Shown: positions 10,211-24,859, numbered from the stretch's first letter. The stretch: DNA of 64,000 bases from Plectrocnemia conspersa (GCA_009617715.1 VTFK01000464.1:310001-374000); one strand, 5' to 3'. Numbers and translations: made by a program. The notes: a model not told the origin generated them from the sequence alone.

Positions 10211-12529
10211 AAATCTGGATTACAAAAGAGTGCGAAGTGGGAATATTTCCATTAATTATAGTAGCACATAAGTATGTATTTATTTACGATTATTTGCTAA
10301 TTTTGTCACATATTTGCACACCAAATGAATTGGCAAATTTAATTATTTTTTTATTAGACTAAATCATTGATAAAATATAATAAAAAAACGTAAGGGGCAA
10401 CTGATAACTTCAAGGTTTCAATAATGTAGAAGTTCAGATATCTTAGTTGGCAGAGCAGAAGCTTATGACAACATAAAACTATAAAAGCATATGTAACTAG
10501 AAACGTGTGCTTTTTAAGATACGAGAACCATTTAGAAATATATACAAATGACCCAGTAGATTGGAATGTTAATGAACCGCTTATTACTATATTCATAAAA
10601 ACATTGCTCAAAATATAGACTTTTAATTTATTAAAAAAAAATAAACAGCGTAGCAACAATAAATCTGTATTCAAATGAAAAATGGTTAATGAAAATTTTT
10701 AAAAGAAAATGGTTCATCGTGAACTGTGTAAATAGTTATAGATCTTTAAATCTTTTCTGATAATTTGAACAATAGAAACAATGACTACAAAAATGCATCT
10801 GCATGACTATCGACACACCAAAATAATGTCACGAATAATGAAAATTGTTTTATGTGGGAAATTCGTTGCCAAAAAATATGCTTAGATTCGATTGTCATGT
10901 TTATATTGGAAAATAATCTTACGACGTATTATTGCTGTTATTATTTATATTAGCTTGGGGAATAAAATGAGATTTTTGGTTCGTCAGAAAATATAAATTA
11001 CCTTTGAATATTAAAGCTGCTATCATAATACAATGTGTTTTTAACGACAAAAATTCAAAATTTGGCTTTTTAAATTTGCGTTTTTAACGACAAAAAATTC
11101 GAAAAGATGCATCATATTTGTATTAAGCTGCTATTTATATATCTTTCTTGCTAATCTGTAAATATTATAATTTATTAGTTTTTTATAAGTATGAAAACAA
11201 TACTGCTATACTTTGATAACGTGTATACTTTTAACATATTTACTTTTATAACCCTTAACTTCGCATTTATTTTTTATTCTTTTTATCTGTGACAGAGAGA
11301 TAATGTATGAATTTATTTATCTCTCAGACCTACACTATTTACTGTTTAAATAAAGTCGGATAAAACTATGTTAACTTACTAACTTTTAAAATTTTATTAA
11401 GTTTATCTAAATATATTTTACTGTGTTAAACTACATTTTAAATAGATATATCTTGTTTTATAAAAACTTTTTTTTTACTATATTGTAATAAATATATTGT
11501 AAAATCACAATCTGTAAATAAAGTAATGAAATGTTTTAATAAATCTAAAAGCATTTTTGAATTTATAATAACATTTTACTGTTGTGTGGAAATATAACCA
11601 CAGGGTATTATTAATACGTATATATTCGAAAAGTTTTCAGAGTAGACTATGCGCAAAGGATTTTTTCTAAATCTCAAGATCGTCGTTTCTTATACATGTA
11701 CTACGTCTGAAGGTAGTCAGAGGAACTGCTACGTTAAGGGGCTAAAAAAAGTGCACATTCTCCTCAGCAAAGTTGGTCGCAAGTTCTTGGATACTTTAGG
11801 AAACAAGTTGAAGTTCGACACCGGCGCAAGTGGAGTGTGCCATTCTTGTTGAACGTGTGGGCATACCAACTCTAGAGCCTACATTCCATACACTTTATAA
11901 GGCATTCGTTAAAATAATAACCATAGTTTGTTATTAGATTAAATTGAATATTTTTTAGGTTTCATAATTATTTTGAAAACAAAAATGTCTATACAATATT
12001 TTGACAATGTATTTTGTAATTTACGTATATTTTTTATTGTGCGGTTTTACAAGGGTCGTATAAAAATCTAATATGACCTACATGTTTCGTTCATGGTTAC
12101 ATTTTATAGGGTCATCTTGGCAATAATACGATTTTATAGACGGTAAATCATCAAACGTATTAAACACTGACCTCTGTTTTATTATTGTGAAATATTTTTT
12201 ATTTATATAAAAACATATTTCATTTAAATACAATATGGTAATTAAAATATGTAAGTATTGATTCATAATAAAATATGTATCAGATCAACATTTTACAGGA
12301 TAACTCATCAATGATAAAAATATGGAATTAAATGGATGTTTAAAGAGCTTAAAAATAAAAAAATATATTTATTGTTATAAATATCCAACTTATGAAACTA
12401 TTTATTACACTTCGCCGCTTTGTTTTGTGTAATATTTAATAAAATAAAATTATCACACGAAACATGTTATATTATTTAATTTACGTTTATATACATTGTT
12501 CAATATTCAGTAGACCGTTTAACACCGAA
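10211..12529. other. AT-rich stretch, nothing recognised
   Basis: Open frames here (for example 10354-10674 minus and 11649-11852 plus) are hydrophobic or AT-driven and match no family I know. A slightly GC-richer patch at about 11640-11870 has an open frame but no recognisable domain. Confidence 0.45.
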
Positions 12530-13090
12530 TTAGAGAAAGGCTTTATCCCAAAAAACAATAAATCCACGCGTACAAATATAATTTCAGACTGGTCTATTTG
12601 CCGTCCGAGCGGTCTCTTATTGCTTTAATGGAAAATTCGTTGAATTTTTCCCGCATCGCGAAAATCAATCAATCCAATTTATTAATTAAAATCGCCCATT
12701 GTGCACTTTGTCCGTGCGAAAAAACTAAATAACGGTCAACGGAAAAAAAAATCAATTTTATCGAGGACCGTATGCCGAATTGGCGTTGGCGCGTAAAATA
12801 AAATAAAAAATAACCGGAAAACGTTTTTTTCCCTTTGTAATTCGAACGGAGTGGTTTGATTGAATGATTGTTGGCACGGCTCGGTACTAAAACGGAAAAA
12901 TCAACAAAATCTCTTGTTATTATCGGAAAGTGAAAAATAAAACACGATCGTGTGTATAAAGCCTTGCTTTTTTTATTTGCTGAATGTTGTATATTTTATT
13001 GTATTCAGGAATACAATAATGACTCGTTTAACGACAGACGATCGTATCGGCGGTTTGTGAATCGACAGAGGGTTAACTGATTTTACCATA
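12530..13090. other. island with elevated GC, candidate noncoding element
   Basis: Contains CpG-bearing segments (around 12600-12660 and 12760-12860) between AT-rich flanks, without long frames. No copy elsewhere in the window. Function unknown. Confidence 0.25.
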
Positions 13091-13390
13091 ACAATCGAAT
13101 CGTAATCGTTTTATGAATATAATATTTTCAATTGTGCTATTTAAAAATATCTAGGCACGTTAACTTGTACCACTCGTATACTGAAAAAACGAATATAGTA
13201 TTTTATTTATATAAAAAAAAAAAATCACCTAAAGACGCCACGAAACTTTGAGCATTATTTTATGTTTATTTATATATTTTAACGCTAAAAATTATTTTAA
13301 GTTATTGAACTATACTATTTCCAAAATATAATGGCATGAATTAGTACCCATTACATATTGTAAAAGTGCTAGATAGCGTGTAAAATACCA

Positions 13391-13590
13391 GCCGAAGTGG
13401 AAGAGTTAAAGCATGAACACATATCGTGGGTGTGTCCAAGAAGCCAATGCAATTGGCTCGCAAACATTATCATCTGCTATTCGCTAGAGTTGTTTCAAAA
13501 CAGCATTATTAGCTTATAATGTCACGAAGTCACAGCAACAGAGACGAACCAAGAGAATGCACTAATGAAAAGAGACATTACGAAAACACA
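13391..13590. repeat. unclassified dispersed repeat, copy 1 (partner at 62870-63098)
   Basis: Shares AATTGGCTCGCAAACAT, then a matching run to CTAGAGTTG and a block ending near GAGACAT, with the segment at 62870-63098. One plus-strand frame reads HEHISWVCPRSQCNWLANII and onward, with two cysteines in a C-x4-C arrangement. This may be a remnant of a transposon protein, but I cannot name the family. Confidence 0.7.
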
Positions 13591-13930
13591 TCATTAACCG
13601 ACAATAATGCAACTCGACAGGTTAGCAAAAACTCTTTGACCTCAAAGACTTGGCATTTTACTTTTTTAGCCTCATAGCAGTATCTACATTTTTTTGTATA
13701 TATTAATAACTGTAACCGACCTTTATCGTTTCCAAAAAAGTAAAGAACAATGACGCCGCCTAACCACAATATGCACTAAACAGTCACTTTTTGAGCATGT
13801 AATGGTCTCTTGTGAATCAAATGAAGACACTTTGTACACGCGTGTATATCGACAGCTGTCTGATTTACAGTGCTGCTAACATAGGTAACTCGGTTTGGAT
13901 CATTCTGTATATAATACTTAAAGATTTTCC
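13591..13930 (-). pseudogene. mariner-like transposase fragment, deleted copy (partner at 47790-48540)
   Basis: Minus-strand translation reads RRRHCSLLF then a degenerate FEND-KGR-like segment, as in the middle of a Tc1/mariner-type transposase. The DNA from 13749 to 13822 aligns to 48090-48154, including a CAATGACGCCGCCT block and AGTCACTTTTTGAGCATGT. The DNA from 13835 to 13918 aligns to 48468-48540 (CACGCGT, GACAGCTGT, TGATTTACAG). Relative to the 48-kb copy, about 300 bp (the N-terminal coding part) are missing at about 13823-13834, so this copy is internally deleted. Confidence 0.65.
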
Positions 13931-16018
13931 TTGAGATATGATTTATTCAAATCGTATGATTGTCGCTCGATTTATTAAGCAATCAACGTCTGCCGTATCA
14001 CTATTAGTCATGAATCACATGTCGTGACAGTAAAATATTTGTTCTATTCCGCGCACTGTCGGTGTTGTCAGAAGCTTTCCTTTTACATGTCTAATAATAC
14101 GTGAAACCCAGTGTTGCCAGCTCCATAGTAGCATTACTTGAGCATAAGGGGCGTGCATCGCCAATACGCTCGCGTGAGAGGCCTATATTAAAATGCTCTA
14201 ATGCTTATCCATTTCTAGTGGAAAAGTAATCTGGTGAATTTCTCCCCGGGGCGTGTGCATTGAAATTGTACGACGGGAAATGCGTTTCCGCAAGGATAAA
14301 TGCCAATTTATCACGATGCGTTTATATGTGGGTGCATATTTAATATCACAAATATTTATTTATTTCTAAATTAAGTCATATAAAACCAGAATTGTGGCTA
14401 AAGCTAGTTATGTATTAAACCAAAATACTATAAATATATAATAATATTGGAATGGACATTCACTAAAAATACATTTAATAGTAAAAAATAATAAAAAATG
14501 TTGAATGGCTTCATTAAAGTTTACATTTGACATAAGGTCTAAAATTAACTTACACATCTCGCAATACAAAATAATGTTGGTAATAAAGGTAGCAACGTAT
14601 TGATAATGTCAATTCTATGTGTAGCGTACTACATTATTTTTTGCTGATCATAAAAGGTCAATAGAGCAAGAACATAATATAAAATAAGGATTTAATAGAA
14701 GACTAAGCCAATTAAAAATAATCGTAAGATATATTTATTTAGTTATTTAAATAAAATTAAGATCTTCGTGACCTAACAGAATACCTCAATGCGTCACGGC
14801 TATCAAAAAATCATTCATAATTATTACAATACACAATAAATGTAATACAAGTAAGATAAAAAAGAATAGTAGAATTAAATGGTACGAACAAAGACCAGCT
14901 CTTCGTAGCTTACATTAAACAGATTAATGTGCAATACCAGCAAGGAGAGGAGAGCATAAAGGAGCTGGATGGCAACAGGCCATAAACAAATGTGATTGTG
15001 CGGACGTTTTGACTCTAATGGGCTTCAAAAGAAGACGCGATCGTAATTCTTGAAGACGTCACGAAACCCGAAACTAAAATTCCTCGATTAAAGTTTACTA
15101 GTAGCACCCTTCCGAAGTGTAACTTTCTGCGAAAACTCGATAGTGAATCGTGACATGCTCTTAATAGAAATGGGCTTGAAATCAAAATCGAGTATACATG
15201 CAATTATTATTTATAATGTTGAATATTTAATATCAAATATCTATAGTTTAGTGATATTAATTTGGTTACTAGCTACCGTATAATACAAGTTCTTAGTATT
15301 TGATACACTATATTGAATCATGTATGTTCATACAAAGCATTGCATAATACAACTTCATGATAGTGTGCATATCATGTGTGGTGTTAACTAAGACGGAATA
15401 TCATTAATCGATTGACTAGGAATATGCAAAATAGATTTCTAGTAAATTATAAATTAAAATTTCAGGTCAATACACTGTACTTGACTAGCAAACATATTTA
15501 ATACATAGTTTATGTTACCATTAATTTATATTGATTTATGTTTTATTCATAAATTATAAACTACTTTTTTATAAGAATCAACGTCACACTTCTAGCTCAA
15601 ATTGAGCATATAATAAGTTCAAGTTACGGACGTATAATTTGTAATACAACTGCACATACATATATTATCATATTGAATAATATAACATGGGAAAAAATAT
15701 CAAAGGCTCACATTGTGTCATGGATATTTTTCTTCCTGCAACTTTTATGCAGTCGTTTGCGAATTGTGAGACAATGAGCTTTGGATTGCTTTCAAAGCTC
15801 TATCATAAATTGCTCTAGGTAAGAGAATAATAAATTTACGACCAATAAACGCGTATTATTGTCTATATAAAATTATTAAAGTGTCGCATGGCAATAAAAA
15901 TCACTTATATATTGTGAAAAAAAAGCTACCATATGTATTCAATTATTTTATAAGTGGTTGATTTGATTAAGGAAAATAAAAAGCAATTGTCTAAATATTA
16001 TTATCATGATTATCTACC
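13931..16018. other. mostly AT-rich, one small GC-richer patch
   Basis: A patch at about 14090-14330 has higher GC (CCCCGGGGCGTGTGC and nearby). A short frame on the minus strand at 15015-15203 lacks any family resemblance. Otherwise nothing is supported. Confidence 0.35.
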
Positions 16019-16099
16019 TTACAACGCCTCCTCCAAGAATGTTCTTCAATTATTTTGGTCCTGCGCCAGGTTCTTCCAGTAGTTGGCTCCGTCTGCAAT
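16019..16099 (-). pseudogene. LINE open-reading-frame terminus remnant (RTE-like)
   Basis: Minus-strand translation reads GANYWKNLAQDQNN, an in-frame TGA where a Trp is expected, RTFLEEAL and then a stop. The pattern W-x(3)-A-x-D-R/Q-x-x-W-R-x(3)-EA just before a stop codon is typical of the last residues of RTE-like (and related) LINE ORF2 proteins. The upstream RT is not seen. Alternative: the block is bounded by CAG and GTAG and is open in another frame, so a small exon cannot be fully excluded. Confidence 0.4.
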
Positions 16100-17890
16100 G
16101 TCATTTTTTGTCAAATAATTATAATTATGAAAATGATTTAAATCAACTCTAAAGTCATTTTTTTTGACTTAAAACTGAGTTAACGTATATTATTACTGGT
16201 CTAATTAAGCTTTTATCAAACGTAAGAAGTCAACAATTTTTTTATTTCGTCCGTTCAAAAAAAGGCTTTACCTGTCAAACTATTATTTGAAACTGAAGAA
16301 TATGTTAAAATAAAATCTCCATTAAGGAAAAGTTAAAATATTGATTTTTTAATATTAAACAAAACCTTACTTTTTATGATTATATGAAATTACTTATGTC
16401 GTATAGAAAATAGCTATATTGTGATGCATTCAGTTCAGTTAAATATGTTAGGTGCTATTGTTTTAAATCATCATAAAATTACTAACCATTATCATTTATT
16501 AAAATAAATGCACTAAAGACCCAAAATATAATATAATATGCTAATGCTTAAATTAACTTATTTTATTTATTTGAGAGCATATACAAGTAGATAAGTTGAT
16601 TTGTTGTGGTCAATAAAAAAAGAGTTGGGTCTTTCCGCGCAGTGCCGTTTGTTTCGCTCGTGTGTCCACCGGGGCAAATTAAAGAGATTATCGTAAAAAA
16701 ATATTGGACGGGAAGGGGTTAAGCGTACCTGTTTATTTTTTTGTGCAAGATAGGGGGCAACAAAAGGACGCGCCGGTAATCCCGGGCTGTGAAATATGGC
16801 GCGGCCGAGCTTTCGTTAAAGCTGAGGCGAAGTGAAAAAATGAATTATGCCCAGTTATCCTCAGCCTTTTTCCCACCTCGCTCCGACATCATAAAAAGCT
16901 TTGTTCATAAGTTGCGACGCTCTGAAAATTCACGCAGAAATATTATAAAATTTATAAATTGACCCCGTGTGTTTCGTCGCTTTGTTTAAACGTGAGCGCA
17001 TACATATGCAAAGTTTAACATTGTTATATATTACATAATAGATATTATATATGAATGGCTTTTTAAATATGGGAATTGTTTAACGAACGTGCTTAATGCA
17101 TTTTCAGTTTCCATTGTTGAAATATAATGACAATGCTAAAGAGGATGCTGTATTTATATTTTTTATCATTTGATAAAAAAAATATATAAAACTTATTTTA
17201 TATAATTCGAAAATGTATATTTTAAATTGTGCATTTTTACAGAATTTGATAATATAATTCTTTATAAAAACATAAGAGCAAAAGCATTATTCTAAATTTT
17301 GATAAATTTTGCTCTGGTTAAAATATGAATAAAAAGTACAGATTATTTATTTATTAACTGTATTTTATAAAAATAATTTCATTATAGTATTATTATTTAT
17401 TAAACTATCACCACAAAATTAAACTATCACCACAAAATTTTTAAGACAAATTTAGTAGTGTTAGGCTCGTTAAAATATATGAAGCACATGTAGTCGTTTC
17501 GATAGTAGATCTTCGGTATTTAACGGATTTATTTCACACATTACTTTTTGAGATGTGAAGGTTACTTACTCGCATTTCGTTTGTGACGTTCCGACCACCA
17601 ATGCTTACGTCATCATCTTGACCATATTTCAGCCGCCGCAGACTTATTAGCTGCGTCGTATTTAATTAAAAATTGTTTTTTGATACCTTTTGTTTGTTAC
17701 TAAGGTGCATTAATTTTCGATAACAAGTGCATTCATTTTCGAATTGGTTTATTCAAACGAATTTATATTTGTATGATTTATATTAGCTTGTTTTAAAGGA
17801 ATCCGAAATTGGTTTCGCGTCGTCTCTATTAATTTCGATTTTAATTGCTACTCTTGAATTTTTAACAATTATGTTTTTAATTTTACTAAA
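16100..17890. other. AT-rich flanks around a GC-elevated island at 16620-17000
   Basis: The segment 16620-17000 has CpG-rich blocks (for example GGACGCGCCGGTAATCCCGG and GGCGCGGCCGAGC). It has no long open frame and no repeat partner. The rest is AT-rich without recognisable features, apart from a 19-bp direct repeat (AAACTATCACCACAAAATT) near 17402-17440. Confidence 0.35.
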
Positions 17891-17891
17891 A

Positions 17892-17994
17892 GTTTTGGTT
17901 AAAGAAGGTGTAAGAACTATTTTTAAATCTCATCATATTTGGTAAAATTATTTTGGCCAAAGAGGGTGTTCAAACTATTTTTTAAATCTTATAA
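17892..17994 (+). repeat. imperfect tandem duplication of about 43 bp
   Basis: TTTTGGTTAAAGAAGGTGTA...ACTATTTTTAAATCT at 17892-17935 recurs at 17951-17994 as TTTTGGCCAAAGAGGGTGTT...ACTATTTTTTAAATCT. This is a local duplication inside AT-rich DNA. Confidence 0.75.
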
Positions 17995-20900
17995 TAAAAT
18001 AGGAAGCATTCTATTGAATGAAAAAGACAACATCTATACTGAATCAAAATCTTCTAAATCAAAAAATCAATTTAGGCAAACCACACTTTCGATTGAAATT
18101 ACCATATTTATTTTGATTCAACCAAAACTTTAGACATTTATATACATAACTAAAATCTGCGATTTCTCAATATATAATTTAGGAACAACTTCTGATTTAA
18201 AATTCTACAAACAATTATTTGTAGTTTATTTAAAAGTATTATGTAGTACATGTGTTAATGCCATTTTAAAATCAACGTATATCTTAGCTTTATGTTTTCT
18301 AGAATTGACATTAAATTTTATTTTGGATCTTTTCTAAGGCCATTTGGATATAGATTTTGAGAAGAGACGTTACATTATTGAAGCAAATATATTTTAATGC
18401 AGCTTAACATGGTACGTCTATTTTTTAGCATTTGTAGCGACAAACCTATCATAAATTAGCAAAATTAAATTGCATAAAATGAGGCAAGCTATAAAACAAA
18501 TAGACCCAATTACTTATTTCGCAAGTGCACAGAATTTAGGTGTGCCACTAAAAAATAAATTTAATATGGCCTGACACAATTAAAATAAACGAGTAATGTT
18601 CGCCTAAATATAAAATATTAAGAAATCCAGCGTTGTCTGACGCAATGCAAGTTTTATAAGATAAGAAAAAGTCTAGACAATCATACAAGTCTAGACAACG
18701 ATATAAAAGATATTGGATAGATTAAAAACGAAGAAATTAAGCAGAAGTCCTGCAGCGTTGTGTAGACGTCAAATCCGACAAATAAAACGTCAGACTGTCC
18801 TCGACAAAAACCCCCTTTTCTTTCCGATACAGCACTCTTGTGGTGGCTAGTCTTTGTCTGTCTATCCTCTTTTATCCCTTTCGTTAACAGGGAAAGTCGT
18901 TTCTTTAACAGGACACCGGAGGATCGTTCCACCGATACGAAGATTGCTATTATTTATATACCACAACTTAGGTATGTGTTCAGGGGTGAAAACACATAAA
19001 GAACTTTATACGAAGAAAGTTGTTCTACATAATAAAGTTTGCAATCTATTATATCCGAAGTGTTATTACACAGTACATTACCCTGGCAACTTAGTGCGAC
19101 TTTATTTAATTAACCCTAATATTATTCCGTTAGATAAACCCTAATCTAAAAAGATAGAAATTGTAATATATATAATATTTGTTTTATGAATTAAGAATCA
19201 AAACATACGCGAAGAAAAATACATATAACTTAACATTGCTCTCGTTGCAAAAATGTGTTTTATATATCTTCTGAGAAGACTCATTGTAAAATATCTAATG
19301 GATACAATCGTGCAACTGGTAATAACATTTTATCGGTTTTATTCAGCTTATGAAATATTGTTGCATATATAGTAATAATAATAATGGTTTTAAATTACGT
19401 GTAGTATATTTTAAAGACAGCTAAACTCTTTCTAACATTTTTATAAATAAATTATTACAATTATCTTTAAAATAAATTGTTTATCTAAAATTAACTTTTT
19501 AATAGTATACACAACTTACTAACTATATATATTTATTTTTATTGTTAAAACTGATATTATAAATAAAATATAATTTAAAATTGTGTCGCCGTCGATATTG
19601 ATTTTCAAGCATGTAATATTCCAATTAGATATCACCGATATCATAAGTTGTAACTCTACCATGAATAGCTAGAGTATCATATCTATTGCGAAATAAAGAG
19701 AAGCCAAATAGTATAACAAACATCATAAAAACGTGAATCTACAGCCGCATATGAAACACACACCATTGATTTTGTACATCACAAACTCAAAGAGTTCATA
19801 CCATTACAGATTTCATTTCATCGCGATATCTGAAGGCTTTGCTCTGCTCCGGAATGTCTTTGAACCGAAGTTTTTTACCCCTCAATAGCGGTATTATTTC
19901 GCGTGATTTGAGTGTTCCAAGGATAACGCTTTTTCTTCTCCTCCTAAGAAAATAATATCTGATTTTATTTCTTGTGTATCCTTCGAAAACAACGTAAATA
20001 TAATATATTTATGCTTTTGTCATACATGTTTTTTTTCACGTTAACGCCGAATTTATTTGCTATCAAAAGCGCCATTTGTACCGAGTGTGTGCACTCCAAT
20101 TATGAAAAATTGAATTCCGACTGTGAAAGTATTAATATTGTACAATTTGGGTCAAAAATTGTTATTCGTTTTATAATTAAGCGCGAGCGTAAATTATTTT
20201 CAATTCGTGCATGCAAAAAACCTATTATAAAAACCCGAATAATTGTCCTGTCATATTTCCGTATCTAATCGAAAGATCTGAGGATATTCGGATTGCATTC
20301 ACCACATCCTGTTTTTGTATAAAAATCCGGTCTATTCATAAGTATTTAGACAATATAATGCGGTCGATTTAAAAAAACTTTCAATTGCAGGGAAACGGCT
20401 GTCTCAAGGACCCTCTGAGTTTTCAAATCTTTTATTCGTCGTCGGGAGAGCACTTGCAGCCCTAAATAGGACTCTACAAAACCTTCGTATTGATCCAAGA
20501 ATAGGGAACTCGACACCGATAGGAAATAGATTTGAAAGGTTTTTGATGTCGCACGCAAATATACTCCCTACGATTATCGCATTACATTTACATATTTTTT
20601 TTTGTACACAATTAGAACATTACTATTTTATTATATAAAGAATATGTGTTAGGCAATTTAAGAAACACAGTTAAGAGATATAACATTTGATTACTAGTCA
20701 AAAAATTAAAAATAACAATTTAAAACTTCTGAATAAATATTATTTTAAAATTATAACCGTACATATTAAAAAAAATACCAAAAGTGCCTAAATATTAATT
20801 AGAAGAAACGATTATAATACACAAAAAACTCTTATACCCAAAATAAATTATGCGACCTTAAGCCTTAATTGCATTAAGCACTTTAATATGGTAATGTTTT

Positions 20901-21159
20901 TTACTTGAAAGAAAAAACAAATACGCAATAAGAAATGCTTCAATTTATACACATATAATAATATGCAATATTTATTTACTGAAAAAGAAATTAGAACGTT
21001 ATTAAATCTAAAAAATTAAAGGGTTTTAATTTTTGTTGGAAATTAAGTCCATAAATAAGATATGGAAATTCTTTATCAAGCTTACACAATAAATAAAGAT
21101 TATGTTAAAAATTAAAATAAATTGTGTTTGTCTAAAATAAATTTAAAGGTTGAAGTCTC
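17995..21159. other. AT-rich stretch, no recognised gene
   Basis: Short open frames at 18681-18932 (minus), 18854-19144 (plus), 19972-20268 (plus) and 20346-20558 (minus) lie in slightly GC-richer patches and match no family I know. I treat them as chance frames. Confidence 0.4.
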
Positions 21160-21900
21160 ATAATATGCCAAGAAGACAGCGGGATATGACCTAATAGTAA
21201 TTTAAAAATTTACAGAGAAACTCATCAGATTTTTTACTGTTATATTAAACTCAGATATGACCAAAAAGTTGAAGATATTAGAAAAAAATACTATTAAAAA
21301 TAATAAAACCATTAGTAAAGGAACTTAAACACTTACCAAATCATTTATTTGGATTTTAAATTGAACATTCTGCAATAAAGCAAGTGAATAGGTTGGCAAA
21401 ATACATTAATGGAGACTCTAAAAATAAAAAAAATATTGCTCAGCCGTATTCTTAGATATAATTCAAGGTCTTGATAAACTGTGGCACCCTGGATTACTTT
21501 TCACAACATATTTAATATTTAAAACACACTTTTGAATTAAAATCGGAATAATAAACACAAAACTGTACCAAATATCATCGGGTGTGCCTCAGAGCAGTAT
21601 TTTTGGACCGATGCTGTATTTGTTATACACTAAAGATCTTCATCAGACGAAATACATCGGATAGACTGCAAGATCATCTTACAAAACCCTCGTAATGGCA
21701 AATCAAAGCTAATGTAACTAAATCAATTTATGATGAGCAAGGATACTATCTTCCGATATGCCTTAACCGGAAATGGATAGCAAAATAAATTCTGTTAAAT
21801 ATTTTAGAATTCATTTCAACAGAAGACATCTAGAAAACTCATACTTGGAACAAAGGTAAATAGCTCTATTATAAAACCGGCGTAGTTTTAAAGAGCTCAG
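21160..21900 (+). pseudogene. jockey-clade LINE reverse transcriptase remnant
   Basis: Shifting plus-strand frames give a jockey-like series: AGYDLI (family PGYDLI), IEHSAIKQVNRLAKYI (family RPKHSTVQQLLRL), IIQGLDKLWHPGLLF (family SQAFDKVWHPGLL), ISSGVPQSSIFGPMLYLLYT (family AGVPQGSVLGPLLYLLYT), and VKYFRIHFNRRHLENS (family VKYLGIHLDRRLTWK). The catalytic Y/F-A-D-D box falls in the degraded region around 21650. It is interrupted by stops, 5'-truncated and without an evident tail, so it is an old dead copy. Confidence 0.8.
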
Positions 21901-24859
21901 ACTTAGAATGTGGCCTTTATATTTTATATTAATATTCTTGAGAGATTCTGGTGCCCCATGGATTCTAGAATAAACTAAAATTGTGTCCTCAGGTTGGTGA
22001 TTTGAACAGATTATAAACCCCGAATATGGTTTATGCTTAACAAAATATATTATTTTAAACATAACTAAAAAAATTATGTCCATAACAAACAGATTAAATT
22101 TATATAAGCAAAAAACCACTAACGAAAGTACTACCAAATAACCTATAATAAAATAGAGATAAGACAATTAAACATACTATAATTTTATGTTAATTATTTA
22201 AAGAAACCCTCTAGTGGAAGACTTCCTTTATATTATTTTTTCCTTTCTCAAGTATCTACATAGTTGCTTGGAAAAAAGAAAGAAGATAATATAAAAAATA
22301 GTTTTCTAATAAAATTATTAAACTTTTAATCTTTATTTTTAAATTATCCCATTTACACATGTGGTGTATATATACATACAAAATATTTACTTTTGCTTAA
22401 AGCTAATTTAATTTATGTTTTAAAGAGGAAATATAATAAGAAATTGCCTCAAGAAGATAATATAATACAAGTCAAATGATACAAGAAACCCATTTAAGTC
22501 ATAGTGGGAGACAAATGGACCCTCGATATCCGAAACAAATACTTTCCCCTGTCCTGGCAGACGTTATTTGCTCTACCATTGACAGGGCCTGATATCGGTT
22601 AAGCATGATTTTCAGTTACGTGCAAATAGCGTGTTTACACCAAACACAACCTTTGTCTCTTAGCTCCGCTAAAATATCGGCCCGTTGTTAACACGTTCAC
22701 CAAAACCAATCTGATCTGAAAGGATATTTTTAGACAAAACAACCTTAAATGGATCGTTTCGCATGACTGATTCATAAATTATACAAATTAAAAGCGTTTA
22801 CTATAAATAAATCAACAAATCTGACGTTTACTAGATTATCGCACTGTGATAACTAGTCGGAGATATTAATTTTAAGAGCAAAACACGCACTGGCTGTCCC
22901 TTGGATTCGCAAAATAAACAATGACCCTTACACGTCCCTCGCATGAGCAAACTTTCATAGACAAGGCAAACAATGCGAGAAGAAAATAAAATACCTACCT
23001 GCGAACATGGTTTTGCTGAGTTACAAACTTCCATATTTCAGCCCGAAATCGGGCGAAGGAAAAACCTCACAGTAAATATTGTCGGAAATTAATGCGCATC
23101 CCCTAGAGATACGAGATGATTAATAGAGTATTGTATAGGGACGCAGGCAAATAAGGGATGCTTTAAAACGATAGACCCTTGATTTGCTTAAGAAATTGCT
23201 TTTGCGTCAACAATGCGAATTTTGCTTGCATAATAGCAGTTTTATCAATATTTTAAGTATTGCCACATCAGATTTTCACCCCATTTTTATATTCATCGCT
23301 ATTATTTTTAAACTTATATATTATTGATTTTATATGTTACTACATTGCGGATCCAAATAGTAATAATATAGAAAAAATTTCAATGTTTAAACCTAAATAT
23401 TTTATCTAAATTTAATTATTAATATACACTGTACACTTTTTTCCACATTTTAAATATACATTGTTTCAAGAATAATAGATAATTTAAGTGCAATTTTTAA
23501 CGTTAGAAATTGTTTTTAATAAAACGAAACATATTAAAGTTATCTAACGAAGTATAACGTATCATGTTTTAATAAAAGTGTATTTCTTTCATTTAAAAAA
23601 ACACAATTATAATATTTTAGCCTTTGCAAAATGATTTTGTTATTCGAATACATCGCAAAATGAGAACACTACACGTCTGTAATTTTGTGACTTTAGTTTT
23701 TAGACTGTATATATATTATTTTTGTATGCAAAAAAACTGAATAGTTGTTTCACCCATGTAAAAATAATAAAATTACAGACCTTCGGGCTTAAAATGACCC
23801 ATGTGAGTTTTCTTATGAATTAAGGTATATTTTCTTATTCACATTATTATTTAGGACTCAAACAGAAGTTAAGAATTAAAGTCAGTTTTGAAATGATTAT
23901 ATAATTCTTAGAAATACACTGCAAATTTTTCTGCAAAATTTGACGATATAAATATTATAATAGTTGCCACGACGAGTTTCGATCTATTTATATAAAATTA
24001 CCACTGATCTAATTACAAAAAAGGGTATAAAATTTTAATACTTAAAATTAGTTTTAGTGCAGGTTTGCTTTGATTGGTTTTATACCGCGGAAAATGTCCG
24101 TTTTACCAATACATGCAAAAAAATGGCTAATTATGGCATATAATTGTGGGTGCTGTGCAATAGAAAAAATATACATGAAGTACAAAAGTAAGAAATCGAG
24201 GCAGGCGAATGGTCTAGATTTGTGTCAACAACAAAAAATTATAAGCCTAAGAGTTTATAACTATTTTACGTATCAACTTGGTTACTTACTAAAAAATGAT
24301 TTTGATTGATTTTATTTTCAAATAATAAAACATCAATTTTACCAGTATTGTTCAAAGTAAAAAGCAAACCAGTTTATACATTGACATTTTCATTTAATAA
24401 ATAAACAGTGGCATTTGCAATTAGCAAATAAATGCGTAGTTGTTCAGAGAACAACGCATTTATTTAGAAGAAGGAAGCTATTAGGTCATTTTATAACAAG
24501 CTCAACCAATATATTAAATTCTAGCGCAATTAAAATATATGTTGATACATTAGATAAAACTATCGCAAATTACAGTTCTATAAAAAAAACATTTAGACGG
24601 CTGCTTACTATTTTGCTAATATATTAGATATCATATATCAGTATCAAATTATTGATAAAATATCATATGACAAGACTTATTCATTTCTCACGATCGGTTG
24701 CTGACAACTGATAATGAAATAAAAAACAACATCTGCATCTCTAGAATCATCAGCAACGAGAACACGTGTTCTAATTAGAGTTATATTTCACATTTGCTAC
24801 TCTCTTGATTACTCATACGAATATTGCTTACACAGAATATTGCCATTTTATTTATTGGC
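21901..24859. other. AT-rich stretch with a mild GC island at 22500-23200
   Basis: Frames at 21811-22167 (minus; largely hydrophobic, and antisense to the end of the LINE), 22831-23034 (minus), 24070-24309 and 24415-24627 (plus) do not resemble known proteins. No RNA genes or repeats seen. Confidence 0.4.

Noticed and set aside
10354..10674. 106-codon minus-strand frame
   Set aside because: Hydrophobic, Leu/Phe/Ile-rich translation of AT-rich DNA with no family resemblance; expected by chance.
21811..22167. 118-codon minus-strand frame with membrane-like segments
   Set aside because: Its end is antisense to the jockey remnant and the rest is AT-driven hydrophobic sequence; no start context or homology.
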